Shown here piece after piece: positions 44,065 through 53,446 of a stretch of 64,000 bases of DNA. Source of the DNA: Rhizobium sp. 16-449-1b (GTDB lineage Bacteria; Pseudomonadota; Alphaproteobacteria; Rhizobiales; Rhizobiaceae). Every line of letters starts with the position of its first letter. Positions within the stretch are counted from its first letter, which is position 1. The notes beneath the pieces were generated by a model. It did no database searches and was not told the origin of the DNA. It saw nothing but the letters and a program-made list of their open reading frames with translations. Location: assembly GCF_017741935.1 (NCBI RefSeq), contig NZ_JAGHMH010000003.1:186001-250000 (forward strand), written 5' to 3'. Both the position numbers and the translations under genes were made by a program.

Positions 44065-45384
44065 ATGAGCGGCCGCATGGCGCGTTTGGCGCTGGGCGCT
44101 TATCAGGCGGTTGGGACGTTGATCACGCCCTTCGTCGGCGGCTACCTGACCTATCGCGCCGCCAAGGGCAAGGAAGACAGGGCCCGGCGGCTTGAGCGCT
44201 CCGGTTACGCGAGCGCCGATCGCCCGGCCGGCCCGCTGGTCTGGTTTCACGCCGCAAGCGTCGGCGAGATGAATGCCGTCATTCCCCTGATCCGCGAGAT
44301 CCGCCGCCGCGACGTTCACGTCATCTTGACCACAGGCACCGTGACCTCGGCCAAGCTCGCCGCCGAGCGTGTCGGCACCGAAGTCATCCACCAATATGTG
44401 CCCCTCGACCTGAAGCCCGCCGTCAGCCGCTTCCTAAATTACTGGCAACCCGACTGCGCGCTGATTGCCGAATCCGAGATCTGGCCGGCAACCGTCATGG
44501 AACTCGGCCGCCGCCGCATCCCGCAGATCCTCGTCAATGCCCGTATGTCCGATCGCTCCTTCGCCCGCTGGACACGCCGCCAGGCGCTGGCCGAGGCGCT
44601 GTTCGAGAACCTGGCGCTTGTCATCGCGCAGTCGGATGTCGATGCAGAGCGTTTCCGCGATCTGGGCGCCCGCCAGGTGCTGATGTCCGGCAATCTCAAG
44701 GTCGATACCGACGCGCCGTCCTATGATCCCGCCACCTTCGCCCGCTACCAGCAGCAGGTCGGCGACCGCAAGACATGGGCGGCAATCTCCACCTTCGATG
44801 GCGAGGAGAAGGCGGCCGGCATCGTCCACCGCACGCTGAAGGAGCGCAACGGCCAGCTGACGATCATCGTGCCGCGCCATCCCGAGCGCGCCGATGCGAT
44901 CGAGGCCGAGCTGGTCAAGCAGGGGCTGAAAGTCGCCCGCCGCACCCGCGACGATGCGCTGACGCCCGATATCGATGTCTTCCTCGGCGATACGATCGGC
45001 GAGATGGGGCTTTATCTGCGCATGACCGAGGTCGCCTTCGTCGGCCGCTCGCTGTTTGGCGAGGGCGGGCAGAACCCGCTGGAACCCGCCATGCTCGGCT
45101 GCGCGGTGCTATCCGGCAGCAATGTTCAGAACTTTCGCGAGGCCTATCAGCGCCTCGCCCGCCGCGGCAGCGCCCGCATGGTGCGCGATACCGAGATGCT
45201 GGCCAAGGGCGTGCACTATTTGCTGACCAACGACCCGGCGCGCCGCAATATGATCGAGGCCGGCGCCGCCGCCGTGCAAGAAATGCGCGGTGCGCTGACG
45301 GCGACGATGAAGGGTCTTGAGCCCTACATCAACCCGCTGACGGTGAAGGCCAGATTGCTGCCGAAGACGGCGGCGCAACGCTAG
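44065..45384 (+). CDS. waaA: 3-deoxy-D-manno-octulosonic acid (Kdo) transferase
   Basis: The 439-residue protein attaches Kdo residues to lipid IVA at the inner membrane. GT30-family features are present: an N-terminal membrane-anchoring stretch, WFHAASVGEMNAVIPLI, the LTTGTVTSAK strand and the C-terminal PRHPERAD and FVGRSLFGEGGQNPLEPA motifs. The Glu in SVGEM corresponds to the catalytic base of WaaA. It heads the run waaA - HAD phosphatase - lpxK, all in one direction, forming a lipid A/Kdo operon. Confidence 0.95.
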   Translation: MSGRMARLALGAYQAVGTLITPFVGGYLTYRAAKGKEDRARRLERSGYASADRPAGPLVWFHAASVGEMNAVIPLIREIRRRDVHVILTTGTVTSAKLAAERVGTEVIHQYVPLDLKPAVSRFLNYWQPDCALIAESEIWPATVMELGRRRIPQILVNARMSDRSFARWTRRQALAEALFENLALVIAQSDVDAERFRDLGARQVLMSGNLKVDTDAPSYDPATFARYQQQVGDRKTWAAISTFDGEEKAAGIVHRTLKERNGQLTIIVPRHPERADAIEAELVKQGLKVARRTRDDALTPDIDVFLGDTIGEMGLYLRMTEVAFVGRSLFGEGGQNPLEPAMLGCAVLSGSNVQNFREAYQRLARRGSARMVRDTEMLAKGVHYLLTNDPARRNMIEAGAAAVQEMRGALTATMKGLEPYINPLTVKARLLPKTAAQR

Positions 45385-45403
45385 TTAGGGAGCAGGTTCG
45401 GAC

Positions 45404-46117
45404 ATGCAGGCGATCAAGGGTATCCTGTTCGACAAGGACGGCACGCTTCTCGATTATGACGAGAGCTGGCTGCCCGTGAACCGCGAGCTGGCACGCATCG
45501 CTGCACAAGGCGACGCGGCACTTGCCGACCGCCTGCTGCTTGCCTGCGGCATGGATCCCGTCACCGGCCACATCGTTCCAGACAGCCTGCTCGCCGCCGG
45601 CAACACGCGTCAGATCTCGGAGGGCCTCGTCGCCGCCGGCTCGACGGTCCCCGTCGACGAGCTGACGGTCAGGCTCGACGAACTCTTTTCCCACGCCGCT
45701 GATTTCTCCGTGCCGGTCACCGATCTCGCCGCGTTCTTCGCCCGCCTGCATGCGCGCGGCTTCAAGCTCGGCGTCGCCTCCAGCGACAATGAGCGCTCGA
45801 TCCGCCAGACGGCCAAGCGCTTCGGCTTTGCCGATTACATCGATTACGTCGCCGGCTACGACAGCGGCCACGGCACCAAGCCGGAGCCAGGCATGGTGCT
45901 CGGCTTCTGCGCGGCAACCGGTCTCGATCCCTCTGAAGTCGCTGTCGTCGGCGACAACAACCACGATCTGCACATGGGCCGCAACGCCAAGGTGGGGCTG
46001 ACGGTCGCGGTTTTGACCGGTACCGGATCGCGGGAATCGCTCGCCGCCGCCAGCGATCATTGCCTCAACGATATCACCGAACTCGAAGGGCTGCTGCCCG
46101 ACCTGCAGTTCGCCTGA
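45404..46117 (+). CDS. HAD-family phosphatase (Gph-like) between waaA and lpxK
   Basis: The 237-residue protein is a phosphoglycolate phosphatase-type HAD hydrolase. It shows the nucleophile motif [12 protein letters not shown], a helical cap, motif II in [11 protein letters not shown], Lys in GTKPEPGM and the acidic [12 protein letters not shown]. Gph removes 2-phosphoglycolate; the HAD fold is broad, and its position between waaA and lpxK suggests a possible lipid A or sugar-phosphate substrate. It starts 19 bases after waaA. Neither role can be proven from sequence. Confidence 0.9.
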   Translation: MQAIKGILFDKDGTLLDYDESWLPVNRELARIAAQGDAALADRLLLACGMDPVTGHIVPDSLLAAGNTRQISEGLVAAGSTVPVDELTVRLDELFSHAADFSVPVTDLAAFFARLHARGFKLGVASSDNERSIRQTAKRFGFADYIDYVAGYDSGHGTKPEPGMVLGFCAATGLDPSEVAVVGDNNHDLHMGRNAKVGLTVAVLTGTGSRESLAAASDHCLNDITELEGLLPDLQFA

Positions 46118-46223
46118 TCGACCAAAGGCTTGCTTTTTCTTGAAAATTGCCTTCTCTTTTCGCCGGGTTAGGGGTGACGTCCGCGTGGAGCGGAGCGGTG
46201 GCGCGAAAGGCAGGACGGCAAAG

Positions 46224-47264
46224 ATGGTATCCGAAGCGCCACCGTTTTGGTGGACGAAAGCCGATTGGCGCGCCTGGACGCTTTATCCGATCTCCTTTCT
46301 TTACGGCCGCATCTCGGGCTATCGCATGGTCAACGCCAAGCGCGCCTCCGTGCCGGTCCCCGTCATCTGCGTCGGCAATTTCACCGTCGGCGGCGCCGGC
46401 AAGACACCGACCGCGATCGCCATTGCCCGCGCGGCCAAGGCCAAGGGCCTGACCCCTGGCTTCCTCAGCCGAGGATATGGCGGCTCGCTCGATGTGACGA
46501 CCGTGGTCGACGCCGGCCACCATCGCGCCGTGGCCGTCGGCGACGAACCGCTGCTTCTCGCCCGCGAGGCGCTCACCGTCATTTCCCGCCGCCGTGTCGA
46601 GGGCGCCAAGCGCCTCGTTAAGGAAGGCGCCGACCTGATCATCATGGATGACGGCTTCCAGAGCGCGCGCCTCGCCATCGACTACGCGCTGCTCGTCATC
46701 GACGCCACGCGCGGCCTCGGCAACGGCCACATCGTCCCGGGTGGCCCGGTGCGCGCGCCGATCAAGCTGCAGCTGCGCTACGCAACAGCACTTCTGAAGG
46801 TCGGCGCGGGCGCTGCCGCCGACCAGATCGTGCGCATCGCGGCGCGCGCCGCCAAACCCTATTTCACCGCCTCCGTCACCGTCTCCGATGGCGCCGACTT
46901 GAAGGGTCGCCGGGTGCTGGCCTTCGCCGGCATCGCCGATCCCTCGAAATTCTTCCGCACGGTCGACAGCATCGGCGCCGAAACCATCGCCCGCCGCTCT
47001 TTCGGCGATCACGAGCACCTCACCGACGACGAGATCGACGACATCCTCGAAACCGCCGCCCGCGACGACCTCCAGATCGTCACCACCTCCAAGGACTTCG
47101 TGCGCCTCACCGGTCATCACGGCAAGGCCGAGACGCTGGCGTCCAAGTGCCAGGTCATCGAGGTGGAAATGACCTTCGAGGACCATCTGGCCCCAAGCCT
47201 GATCATCGAACGCGCGCTCGATGCCTGCAGGGAACGGCGGCTGAAGGAGATGGCGGCGGGGTAG
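46224..47264 (+). CDS. lpxK: Tetraacyldisaccharide 4'-kinase
   Basis: The 346-residue protein phosphorylates the lipid A precursor at the 4' position. It has an N-terminal membrane segment, the P-loop in [20 protein letters not shown], and the DDGFQSARL motif characteristic of LpxK. The long upstream extension of the frame has poor coding character; ATG at 46224 follows AGGACGG and gives the usual start ([10 protein letters not shown]). It is the last gene of the waaA group; repeat copy D follows. Confidence 0.95.
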   Translation: MVSEAPPFWWTKADWRAWTLYPISFLYGRISGYRMVNAKRASVPVPVICVGNFTVGGAGKTPTAIAIARAAKAKGLTPGFLSRGYGGSLDVTTVVDAGHHRAVAVGDEPLLLAREALTVISRRRVEGAKRLVKEGADLIIMDDGFQSARLAIDYALLVIDATRGLGNGHIVPGGPVRAPIKLQLRYATALLKVGAGAAADQIVRIAARAAKPYFTASVTVSDGADLKGRRVLAFAGIADPSKFFRTVDSIGAETIARRSFGDHEHLTDDEIDDILETAARDDLQIVTTSKDFVRLTGHHGKAETLASKCQVIEVEMTFEDHLAPSLIIERALDACRERRLKEMAAG

Positions 47265-47292
47265 GGGCGTTAACGGGCGTTCTGCCGTGCAA

Positions 47293-47445
47293 CACCCCCC
47301 TCTGTCCTGCCGGACATCTCCCCCACAAGGGGGGAGATCGACTCGCGGCTAAGGTCTACGCCAAACAATCAAGGTTGAAGCGAGCGGGCACGCCCAGCCA
47401 ATCTCCCCACTTGTGGGGGAGATGCCCGGCAGGGCAGAGGGGGTA
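47293..47445. repeat. RIME-like palindromic repeat, copy D
   Basis: A 153 bp copy with the standard arms, starting CACCCCCCTCTGTCCTGCC and ending GGCAGGGCAGAGGGGGTA. The core contains TCTACGCCAAACAATCAAGG and GAAGCGAGCGG, in the same orientation as copies A-C. It lies between lpxK and the YCII gene. Confidence 0.88.
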
Positions 47446-47575
47446 ATTTTTGCGCCACGCCTGCCTGTTGCAACCCGCGCTCGATGCCCACGTCGTCACC
47501 CCCCACCCCACATCACATGTCGGATGCCGTCGCCCCTAATCGTCTCTACAATAGGTTCAACATGGAGGAGACGTC

Positions 47576-47917
47576 ATGCCCCGCTATCTGGTAGCCATTC
47601 ACCATCCCGACGATTACGACCCCGCCGTTTCGGAAGACGAGGCGATGCATCGGGCGATCGATGCGCTGAACGATGAGATGATCGCGGCCGGCATCCGGCT
47701 CTTCGTCGGCGGCCTGCATCGGGCGGGCACCGCCAAGTCCTTGCGCGCCGATGCCGATGGAACCGTGTCGGTGAGCGACGGTCCCTATCTCAAGACCAGC
47801 GAGCATGTCGGCGGTTTCTGGGTGCTGGAGGCGGATGGAATGGACGATGCGCTGGCCTGGGGCCGTAAGGCTGCCATTGCTTGTCGGGCTCCTGTCGAGG
47901 TTCGGGCGTTTCACTGA
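47576..47917 (+). CDS. YCII-related domain protein
   Basis: The 113-residue protein matches the YCII/DGPF family: MPRYLVAIHHPDDYDP at the start, then the DGPYLKTSEHVGGFWVLEADGMDDALAW block. These small ferredoxin-fold proteins are uncharacterised or act with sigma factors of the ECF-41/42 kinds; no sigma factor gene is near. GGAGG just upstream of the ATG gives a good site. Uniquely, the gene is bracketed by two repeat copies (D and E) less than 500 bases apart. Confidence 0.88.
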   Translation: MPRYLVAIHHPDDYDPAVSEDEAMHRAIDALNDEMIAAGIRLFVGGLHRAGTAKSLRADADGTVSVSDGPYLKTSEHVGGFWVLEADGMDDALAWGRKAAIACRAPVEVRAFH

Positions 47918-47936
47918 TTGTCATCGTGCCGTGTGG

Positions 47937-48088
47937 CACCCCCCTCTGTCCTGCCGGACATCTCCCCCACAAGGAGGGAGATTGGCTGGGCTTGGCCGCT
48001 CGCTCAACCTTCATTGTTTGGCGTAGACCTCACCACTGGCGGATCTCCCCACCTGTGGGGGAGATGCCCGGCAGGGCAGAGGGGGGTA
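47937..48088. repeat. RIME-like palindromic repeat, copy E, with inverted core
   Basis: A 152 bp copy whose arms read like the others (CACCCCCCTCTGTCCTGCC and GGCAGGGCAGAGGGGGGTA). Its core, however, is the reverse complement of the core in copies A-D: CGCTCGCTCAACCTTCATTG and TTTGGCGTAGACCTC. One arm palindrome has a single change (AAGGAGGGAG). It lies between the YCII gene and the convergent DUF2233 gene. Confidence 0.88.
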
Positions 48089-48118
48089 ATCCTGGCTCCA
48101 GCCTCTCGAACAGGCCGC

Positions 48119-48910
48119 CTACTCCACCACCCCAAACACCGGCCCATACCCGCCATGCCAGGAAAAATCGCTGCGCCCCAATTCGCCGCTATAGAACCCC
48201 GCACCACCACCGCCATCCAGAAACAGCGCATCGGCACACTGCAGGTGATCGCGGAAAAGCCGCGCGAAATCGTGGAAATTGACCGGATCATCGCTGACGA
48301 CAAACCGCACCATCCCATCCGCGCAGACGCCAACGCCGCTCCGCCGCGTCCGGTCGCTGGAGCCGACGATGAAGATCGGGTTGATCTTGTTTGCAATCAC
48401 CAGCATCGGCCCCGACTGCGTGGCAAGCCGGACGTCGGGGCGCTGCGTCTCAAACGTCGCGGTCGGCAGGATGCCCGCGCCCTTGTCGCCGATAAAGAAT
48501 ATGCCATTGGGGTTCTTGTAGAAGTTCGGCACCGGCCCGCTCGCCTTGGGTGCCTTGACGCTCGCCACCGGCCGCAACTCCCAGCCATCTTCGACGTAAA
48601 GCCCGATCGGCGAGAAATCTTCGTGATACATCCCGGCATTGAGCGCGAAGACGAGCGTCTTGCCTTTGGCGGTCATGGCGTCGGCGATGCCGGGGAAGGA
48701 GCGGTAGGGCGCCCCGTCGTCGCCCTTCCAGAGGAGACGCAGATCCGCCTTGGCGGGATCGACGGTGCAGATCACGTAGTTGGTGTTCTCGACTGTTTCC
48801 GGCGCGCAAGGTCCGGCAAGCACAGGCTGGGTGGAACCGAATACGGCGCCCAGCAGAATAGCCATCCCGGTGAGGGCGGCGGAGAGCAGGCCGGATGAGC
48901 GGATAGGCAC
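48119..48910 (-). CDS. Phosphodiester glycosidase-like (DUF2233/NAGPA) exported protein
   Basis: The 263-residue protein has a signal peptide (cleavage near VLAG) and a single NAGPA-type domain. ALNAGMYHEDFSPIGLYVEDG is followed by NGIFFIGDKG, QSGPMLV, SSDRTRRSGVGV and DALFLDGGGGAGFY. The family includes the lysosomal uncovering enzyme and bacterial proteins acting on phosphodiester-linked sugars. The natural substrate is unknown. It is periplasmic by its signal peptide and converges with the YCII gene across repeat copy E. Confidence 0.9.
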   Translation of the reverse strand: MPIRSSGLLSAALTGMAILLGAVFGSTQPVLAGPCAPETVENTNYVICTVDPAKADLRLLWKGDDGAPYRSFPGIADAMTAKGKTLVFALNAGMYHEDFSPIGLYVEDGWELRPVASVKAPKASGPVPNFYKNPNGIFFIGDKGAGILPTATFETQRPDVRLATQSGPMLVIANKINPIFIVGSSDRTRRSGVGVCADGMVRFVVSDDPVNFHDFARLFRDHLQCADALFLDGGGGAGFYSGELGRSDFSWHGGYGPVFGVVE

Positions 48911-48955
48911 CGGTTCTCGTCCTTTGCGGTGTGAGAAAGGTCGCGGCGAGCCAGT

Positions 48956-49168
48956 TTAGCTCTTGCGCGCTTCCAGGCGCCGGCGGTCGCGCTCGACCGT
49001 CTGGAAGCCCATCGGCGTCAGGCGGAACTGCCGCTTCTGGAATTCGCCGCGGATTTCGACGAACCCCTGCGCTTCGGCTTCATAGAGCGTCTTCAGCCCC
49101 ATCTCCTTGGGCGGTGTCTGCCAATCCCGGCCAACGGCGCTGTGCAGCAATGCGAGGATCTTGATCAT
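48956..49168 (-). CDS. Small winged-helix-like protein of unknown function
   Basis: The 70-residue product is basic and cytoplasmic. The order of elements (KILALLHSAVGRDW, then LKTLYEAEAQGFVEIR, then FRLTPMGFQTVERDR) resembles a minimal winged-helix fold, with a recognition-like helix and a strand turn. I do not recognise a named family. GGAG precedes the ATG at 49168 with good spacing; ATGs at 49171 and 49180 are alternatives. It lies between the DUF2233 gene and DUF2093 gene. Confidence 0.68.
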   Translation of the reverse strand: MIKILALLHSAVGRDWQTPPKEMGLKTLYEAEAQGFVEIRGEFQKRQFRLTPMGFQTVERDRRRLEARKS

Positions 49169-49228
49169 CATTTTCTCCATGGCCGAGGCGCGGCTTCCGC
49201 CGTCCCGCCAATGCCATCAGGCGAGCGA

Positions 49229-49459
49229 TCAGCGCTTCTGGTTCGGCAGTACGCCGGCGCGCTTGTCGGCCTCGAAGGAGGAGACGGCGTCGGCATAGGG
49301 CTCCTGGCGGGCGACGCTCCAGTAGCGCAGTTCATCGAGCGGGATCTGCTTGCCCGTCATGGCGCAGACGACGTACGAACCCGGCGACAGGATCTGAAAA
49401 TCCGCATCGAGATAGCGTATCTTCGCTTCGCGGTTTCCGTTTCCTTCAAACAAGTTCAT
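49229..49459 (-). CDS. DUF2093 protein
   Basis: The 76-residue protein matches DUF2093, a small alphaproteobacterial family (EAKIRYLDADFQILSPGSYVVCAMTGKQIPLDELRYWS when read across its core). It probably forms a compact beta-fold; a single cysteine lies in VVCAMTG. No function is known. The ATG at 49459 follows AAGGA; an in-frame TTG at 49468 is less likely. It is found 84 bases after mutL on the same strand and may be co-transcribed. Confidence 0.85.
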   Translation of the reverse strand: MNLFEGNGNREAKIRYLDADFQILSPGSYVVCAMTGKQIPLDELRYWSVARQEPYADAVSSFEADKRAGVLPNQKR

Positions 49460-49542
49460 GCGCTCCAATCCTTAAAGCCAATCCTCAAACGAGGCCGTCA
49501 TCGGATTGCCATAACCCGCAACAGCCGCCATTGCCAGCGTTT

Positions 49543-51423
49543 TCAGCTCCGGCCGAACAGCCGCTCGATGTCGGAAAGCTTGAGCTCGATATAGGTCGGC
49601 CGGCCGTGATTGCACTGTCCGGAGCCCGGCGTCACCTCCATCTGGCGCAACAGCGCGTTCATCTCCTCCGGCCGCAGCCGCCGTCCGGAGCGCACCGATC
49701 CGTGGCAGGCCATGGTCGCCGCCACATATTCGAGCTTGGCCGAAAGCCCCGAGGCCGTATCCCACTCGGCGATCTCGTCGGCCAGCTGCCTGATCAGCCC
49801 GGATGCATCGACCTCGCCGAGCATCGCCGGCGTCTCGCGCACCGCGATCGCGCCGGGCCCAAAGCGCTCGATGCCAAGCCCGAGCTCGCCGAACTCCGAT
49901 GAGAACTGCATCAGCCGGTCGCAATCCTCTTCCGGCAGGTCAATGATCTCGGGGATCAGCAGCACCTGCGAGGCCAATCTCTTGGAATGCAGCGCCTTGC
50001 GCATCGCCTCGAACACCAGCCGCTCATGCGCCGCGTGCTGGTCGACGATCACGAGACCTGTCTCTGTCTGCGCCACGATATAGTTCTCGTGCAGCTGCGC
50101 GCGCGCCGCGCCAAGCGGAAACCGCGACGGTGCCTCGGCCTCGGAAACAGGAGAGGGCGCCGCCCAGGACGAGGTCTGCGCAGTCTCGGCCCGCGCCGTC
50201 GGCATGGTCAGCCCGTCGAACGAGGCCTGTGGCCGCTCGCCGAAGCCGTTGCCGACAGGGCGCTGATAGGATGGCGAATATGAGGACGAGCCGGCAGGTG
50301 CGGAGGAGAATGGTCGCGATGGCGAGGTCTCGGCGCTCCAAGGTTGCTGCGGCTGCTGCTGCGGCCGATAGCCATTCGGCTGGAAGCCGGGGCGGAAGGC
50401 GCGCAGCATGCCGTCGGCGCCTGTGGTCGCCGCCCGGCTGCCGTCGCGCGCCAGGGCTTCGCGGATCGCGCCGACGATCAGCCCGCGCACCAGCTGCGGA
50501 TCGCGGAAGCGGACATCCGATTTGGCCGGATGCACGTTGACGTCGACAAGCGCCGGATCGAGCCCGATCGACAGCACCGCCACCGCGTAGCGTCCCGATG
50601 GGATCGTCTCGGCATAGGCGCCGCGGATCGCCGAGAGCACCAGCTTGTCCTGCACCGGCCTGCCGTTGACGAAGGCATATTGATGCGCCGCGTTGCCGCG
50701 ATTGAAGGTCGGCACGCCTGCAAAGCCTGTGAGCGTCACGTCCTCGCGCTCGGCATTGATCTCGATCGCGTTGTCGCGGAAATCCTTGCCGAGGATCTGC
50801 GCCATGCGCGCCAGATGATCCTCGCCGGTCGCCGGAAATTCCAGCGTCGTGCGGTCGGTGCCCGAGAGCACGAAGCGCACCTGCGGGAAGGCGATCGCCA
50901 TGCGCTTGACGATCTCGGTGATCGCGGCGGCCTCGGCCTTCTCCGTCTTCAGAAACTTCAGCCGCGCCGGCGTCGCGAAGAACAGGTCGCGCACCTCGAC
51001 GATGGTGCCGGGGTTGAGCGCCGAGGGCCTGAGATGCTGCAGCTTGCCGCCGGCCACCGAAATCTCCGCCCCGCCATCGCTGTCGCGGCGGCGGCTCGAA
51101 ATCGTCAGCCGCGCCACCGAGCCGATCGAGGGCAGCGCCTCGCCGCGAAAGCCGAGCGTGGAGATATCGTCGAGCGTATCGGTGATCTTCGAGGTGCAAT
51201 GCCGACGCACGGCAAGCTCGAGATCGCGCTCGTCCATGCCCGAACCGTTGTCGGTGACGCGCAGCAGGCTCTTGCCGCCGCCGGATGTGGCGATCTCGAT
51301 GCGCGTAGCACCCGCGTCCAGCGCGTTCTCGATCAATTCCTTGGCGGCACTCGCGGGCCGTTCGATGACCTCACCGGCGGCGATTTGGTTGATGAGCGTT
51401 TCGGAAAGCTGCTTGATCGACAT
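49543..51423 (-). CDS. mutL: DNA mismatch repair protein MutL
   Basis: The 626-residue protein has the GHKL ATPase N-terminus ([45 protein letters not shown]). A proline- and serine-rich linker covers about residues 350-440. The C-terminal dimerisation domain keeps the endonuclease motif [12 protein letters not shown] and the ACHGSV and CNHGRPT metal-binding segments. It links MutS to strand removal in mismatch repair. With the endonuclease motif intact it should nick DNA itself, as in bacteria without MutH. ATG at 51423 is the conserved start. Confidence 0.96.
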   Translation of the reverse strand: MSIKQLSETLINQIAAGEVIERPASAAKELIENALDAGATRIEIATSGGGKSLLRVTDNGSGMDERDLELAVRRHCTSKITDTLDDISTLGFRGEALPSIGSVARLTISSRRRDSDGGAEISVAGGKLQHLRPSALNPGTIVEVRDLFFATPARLKFLKTEKAEAAAITEIVKRMAIAFPQVRFVLSGTDRTTLEFPATGEDHLARMAQILGKDFRDNAIEINAEREDVTLTGFAGVPTFNRGNAAHQYAFVNGRPVQDKLVLSAIRGAYAETIPSGRYAVAVLSIGLDPALVDVNVHPAKSDVRFRDPQLVRGLIVGAIREALARDGSRAATTGADGMLRAFRPGFQPNGYRPQQQPQQPWSAETSPSRPFSSAPAGSSSYSPSYQRPVGNGFGERPQASFDGLTMPTARAETAQTSSWAAPSPVSEAEAPSRFPLGAARAQLHENYIVAQTETGLVIVDQHAAHERLVFEAMRKALHSKRLASQVLLIPEIIDLPEEDCDRLMQFSSEFGELGLGIERFGPGAIAVRETPAMLGEVDASGLIRQLADEIAEWDTASGLSAKLEYVAATMACHGSVRSGRRLRPEEMNALLRQMEVTPGSGQCNHGRPTYIELKLSDIERLFGRS

Positions 51424-51603
51424 GCAGCCATTTTTGCGGATTCGGGCGCGTGAGGGAAGGGTGAAAACGACGATCTCGGGGCTTGTCCAGACCCTAGGAT
51501 TCCGCTGCTTAATGTTAAGCACGCCTTAAGACAAAACTGGCATTTTGCCGATAATACCCCGCCGCAAATGCAATCCATTCGGACAGATGTAGGACGCGCA
51601 AGT

Positions 51604-53322
51604 ATGAGTGCCGGTCGCGATCAAGCGGACACAGCCCCGCAGGAGGGCGCGGTTGAGACCGCGGCTGGCCTCCAGGCGGCGCTGTTCGACGCGGTCTGCG
51701 AAAGCCTGTCTTCCGCCTTCATCGTCTATGACAAGACCGATCACATCGTCTTTTGCAGCCGGCAGGTCCTCGATTTCTTCCCGATCTGTGCCGATCTCTT
51801 GCAGCCCGGAACGCGGCTTCGCGATTTCCTCGGCGCCATCTACGAGACCGGCATCCGCAGCCGCTCGGCCGGCAAGCAGGGCGCGCTCAGCCGCGAGGAC
51901 TGGCTGTCGCAGAAGATCGCCACGCATTGGCGCGAGCGCTATGAGGCGGTCGAGCGCTACGGCAACGATTGCTGGGTCGGCTTCCAGAAGCGTCGGCTCG
52001 CCAATGGCTATGGCGTCTGCGTCATCTCCGATATCTCGGAGGTGAAGAAGCGCGAGGAGCAGTGGCGGCTCGATCTGGAGCGCGTGCAGCTCACCGAGGA
52101 TATCCTCGACAACCTGCCATTCCCGCTCTTCGTCAAGGACCGCAACCTCACCTACGTCGCCGTCAACGTCGCCTTCTGCGATAAGTACCAGACGACGGCC
52201 GATGAGGTGCTGGGCCGCAAGAGCACGGAACTCTTCTCGCCCGAAGTGGCCGCACGCTTCGAGGAAAGCGATCGCCATGTCCTCGAAACCGGCGAAATGT
52301 CGGTCGTGCGCCAGCGCCAGATCGCCCGCGATGGCTCGGAGCGCGAAATCATCTCGCGCAAGCACCGCATCGGCAAGCCGGGACGCTATTTCCTGGTCTC
52401 GACCATGCAGGACCTGCCGCGCGAGGGCGGCGATCTCGAGGAATTCGAGAAGGCATCGAGCGTCACGACATCGGCCAAGAGCACCTACCGTCGCGCCTAT
52501 GTTCCGATGGACGGCGGCAGCGAGCGCCGCGAGCCGGCCGCCATGGAAGCCATCGTGCCCGAGAATTTCTCCGGCCGCCGCATCCTCGTTGTCACCGGCG
52601 ATATCGCCGCCGAGACCGCAGCACTTCGAACGCTGGCCAAATATGGCTTCGAAGCCTGCTCGGTGCGCAATGAGGACGAGCAGGAGCAGTTCCTGGAGAT
52701 CGCCTCGTCGGCCGGCCTGTCGCTCGATCTCGTCATCATCGACAACCAGATGGGCATGCGCTGCCTGGAGCTCGCCGAACAGTACGGCATCTCGTCGCTG
52801 GTGATGGATGGCTTCCAGATCTCCACCGAGCTCACTTTCCAGATCGCCCGCCATTTCAACCGCAACAATCGCGGCGCCATGACGGACCGGATCGACGGCG
52901 ACTGGGAGATCAGCACGTCGGACGAGCAGCTTGAGCTCGATGTTCTGGTGGCTGAGGACAACGATATCAACCAGATCGTCTTCTCGCAGATCCTTGAAGG
53001 TCTCGGCTACCGCTACCGCATCGCCGCCACTGGCGACGAAGCCGTACGCATGTGGACCGAGCACCGGCCGAAGGTCGTGCTGATGGATATCTCGCTGCCG
53101 GGCTTCAACGGTTTCGAAGCCGCCCGCCTGATCCGTCAGGTGGAGGGCGATGGCACACGCACCCCCATCATCGGTGTGCTCACCCAGGCCTTCGAGCGCG
53201 ACCGCGCCGAATGCGCCAATGCCGGCATGGACGACGTGATCATGAAGCCGGTCAGCCCGGACATCCTGGAGACGGTTTTCCAGAAATTCATGCAGCCGGA
53301 AGCGCAGCGGGCCTCTCTTTAG
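51604..53322 (+). CDS. PAS-PAS-REC-REC signalling protein without kinase domain
   Basis: The 572-residue protein has two PAS domains (about residues 30-145 and 165-272), a degenerate receiver-like domain (325-420) and a complete receiver domain (446-565). The last keeps the acidic pair E451/D452, the phospho-acceptor D495, T527 and K548. Between the second PAS and the receivers, where a histidine kinase core would normally lie, there is none, and there is no output domain. It may act as a phosphate-accepting scaffold or a sensor switch. The GGDEF-EAL gene follows 124 bases downstream. ATG at 51604 is preferred to one at 51568. Confidence 0.9.
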   Translation: MSAGRDQADTAPQEGAVETAAGLQAALFDAVCESLSSAFIVYDKTDHIVFCSRQVLDFFPICADLLQPGTRLRDFLGAIYETGIRSRSAGKQGALSREDWLSQKIATHWRERYEAVERYGNDCWVGFQKRRLANGYGVCVISDISEVKKREEQWRLDLERVQLTEDILDNLPFPLFVKDRNLTYVAVNVAFCDKYQTTADEVLGRKSTELFSPEVAARFEESDRHVLETGEMSVVRQRQIARDGSEREIISRKHRIGKPGRYFLVSTMQDLPREGGDLEEFEKASSVTTSAKSTYRRAYVPMDGGSERREPAAMEAIVPENFSGRRILVVTGDIAAETAALRTLAKYGFEACSVRNEDEQEQFLEIASSAGLSLDLVIIDNQMGMRCLELAEQYGISSLVMDGFQISTELTFQIARHFNRNNRGAMTDRIDGDWEISTSDEQLELDVLVAEDNDINQIVFSQILEGLGYRYRIAATGDEAVRMWTEHRPKVVLMDISLPGFNGFEAARLIRQVEGDGTRTPIIGVLTQAFERDRAECANAGMDDVIMKPVSPDILETVFQKFMQPEAQRASL

Positions 53323-53446
53323 GCTCTGATGGCGGTCAACTCCCCAATTCTTGGGAGGCAATTCACGATGATCCAGGGTTGTCGAATATCGAATTTTTAA
53401 GACTTGCCCGCCATTCTGCCGGGTATTGGGGAAGCTCTGGATCAGA

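Noticed and set aside
51526..53361. 611-codon minus-strand frame opposite the PAS-REC gene
   Set aside because: The plus strand carries clear PAS and receiver motifs; the antisense product has none.
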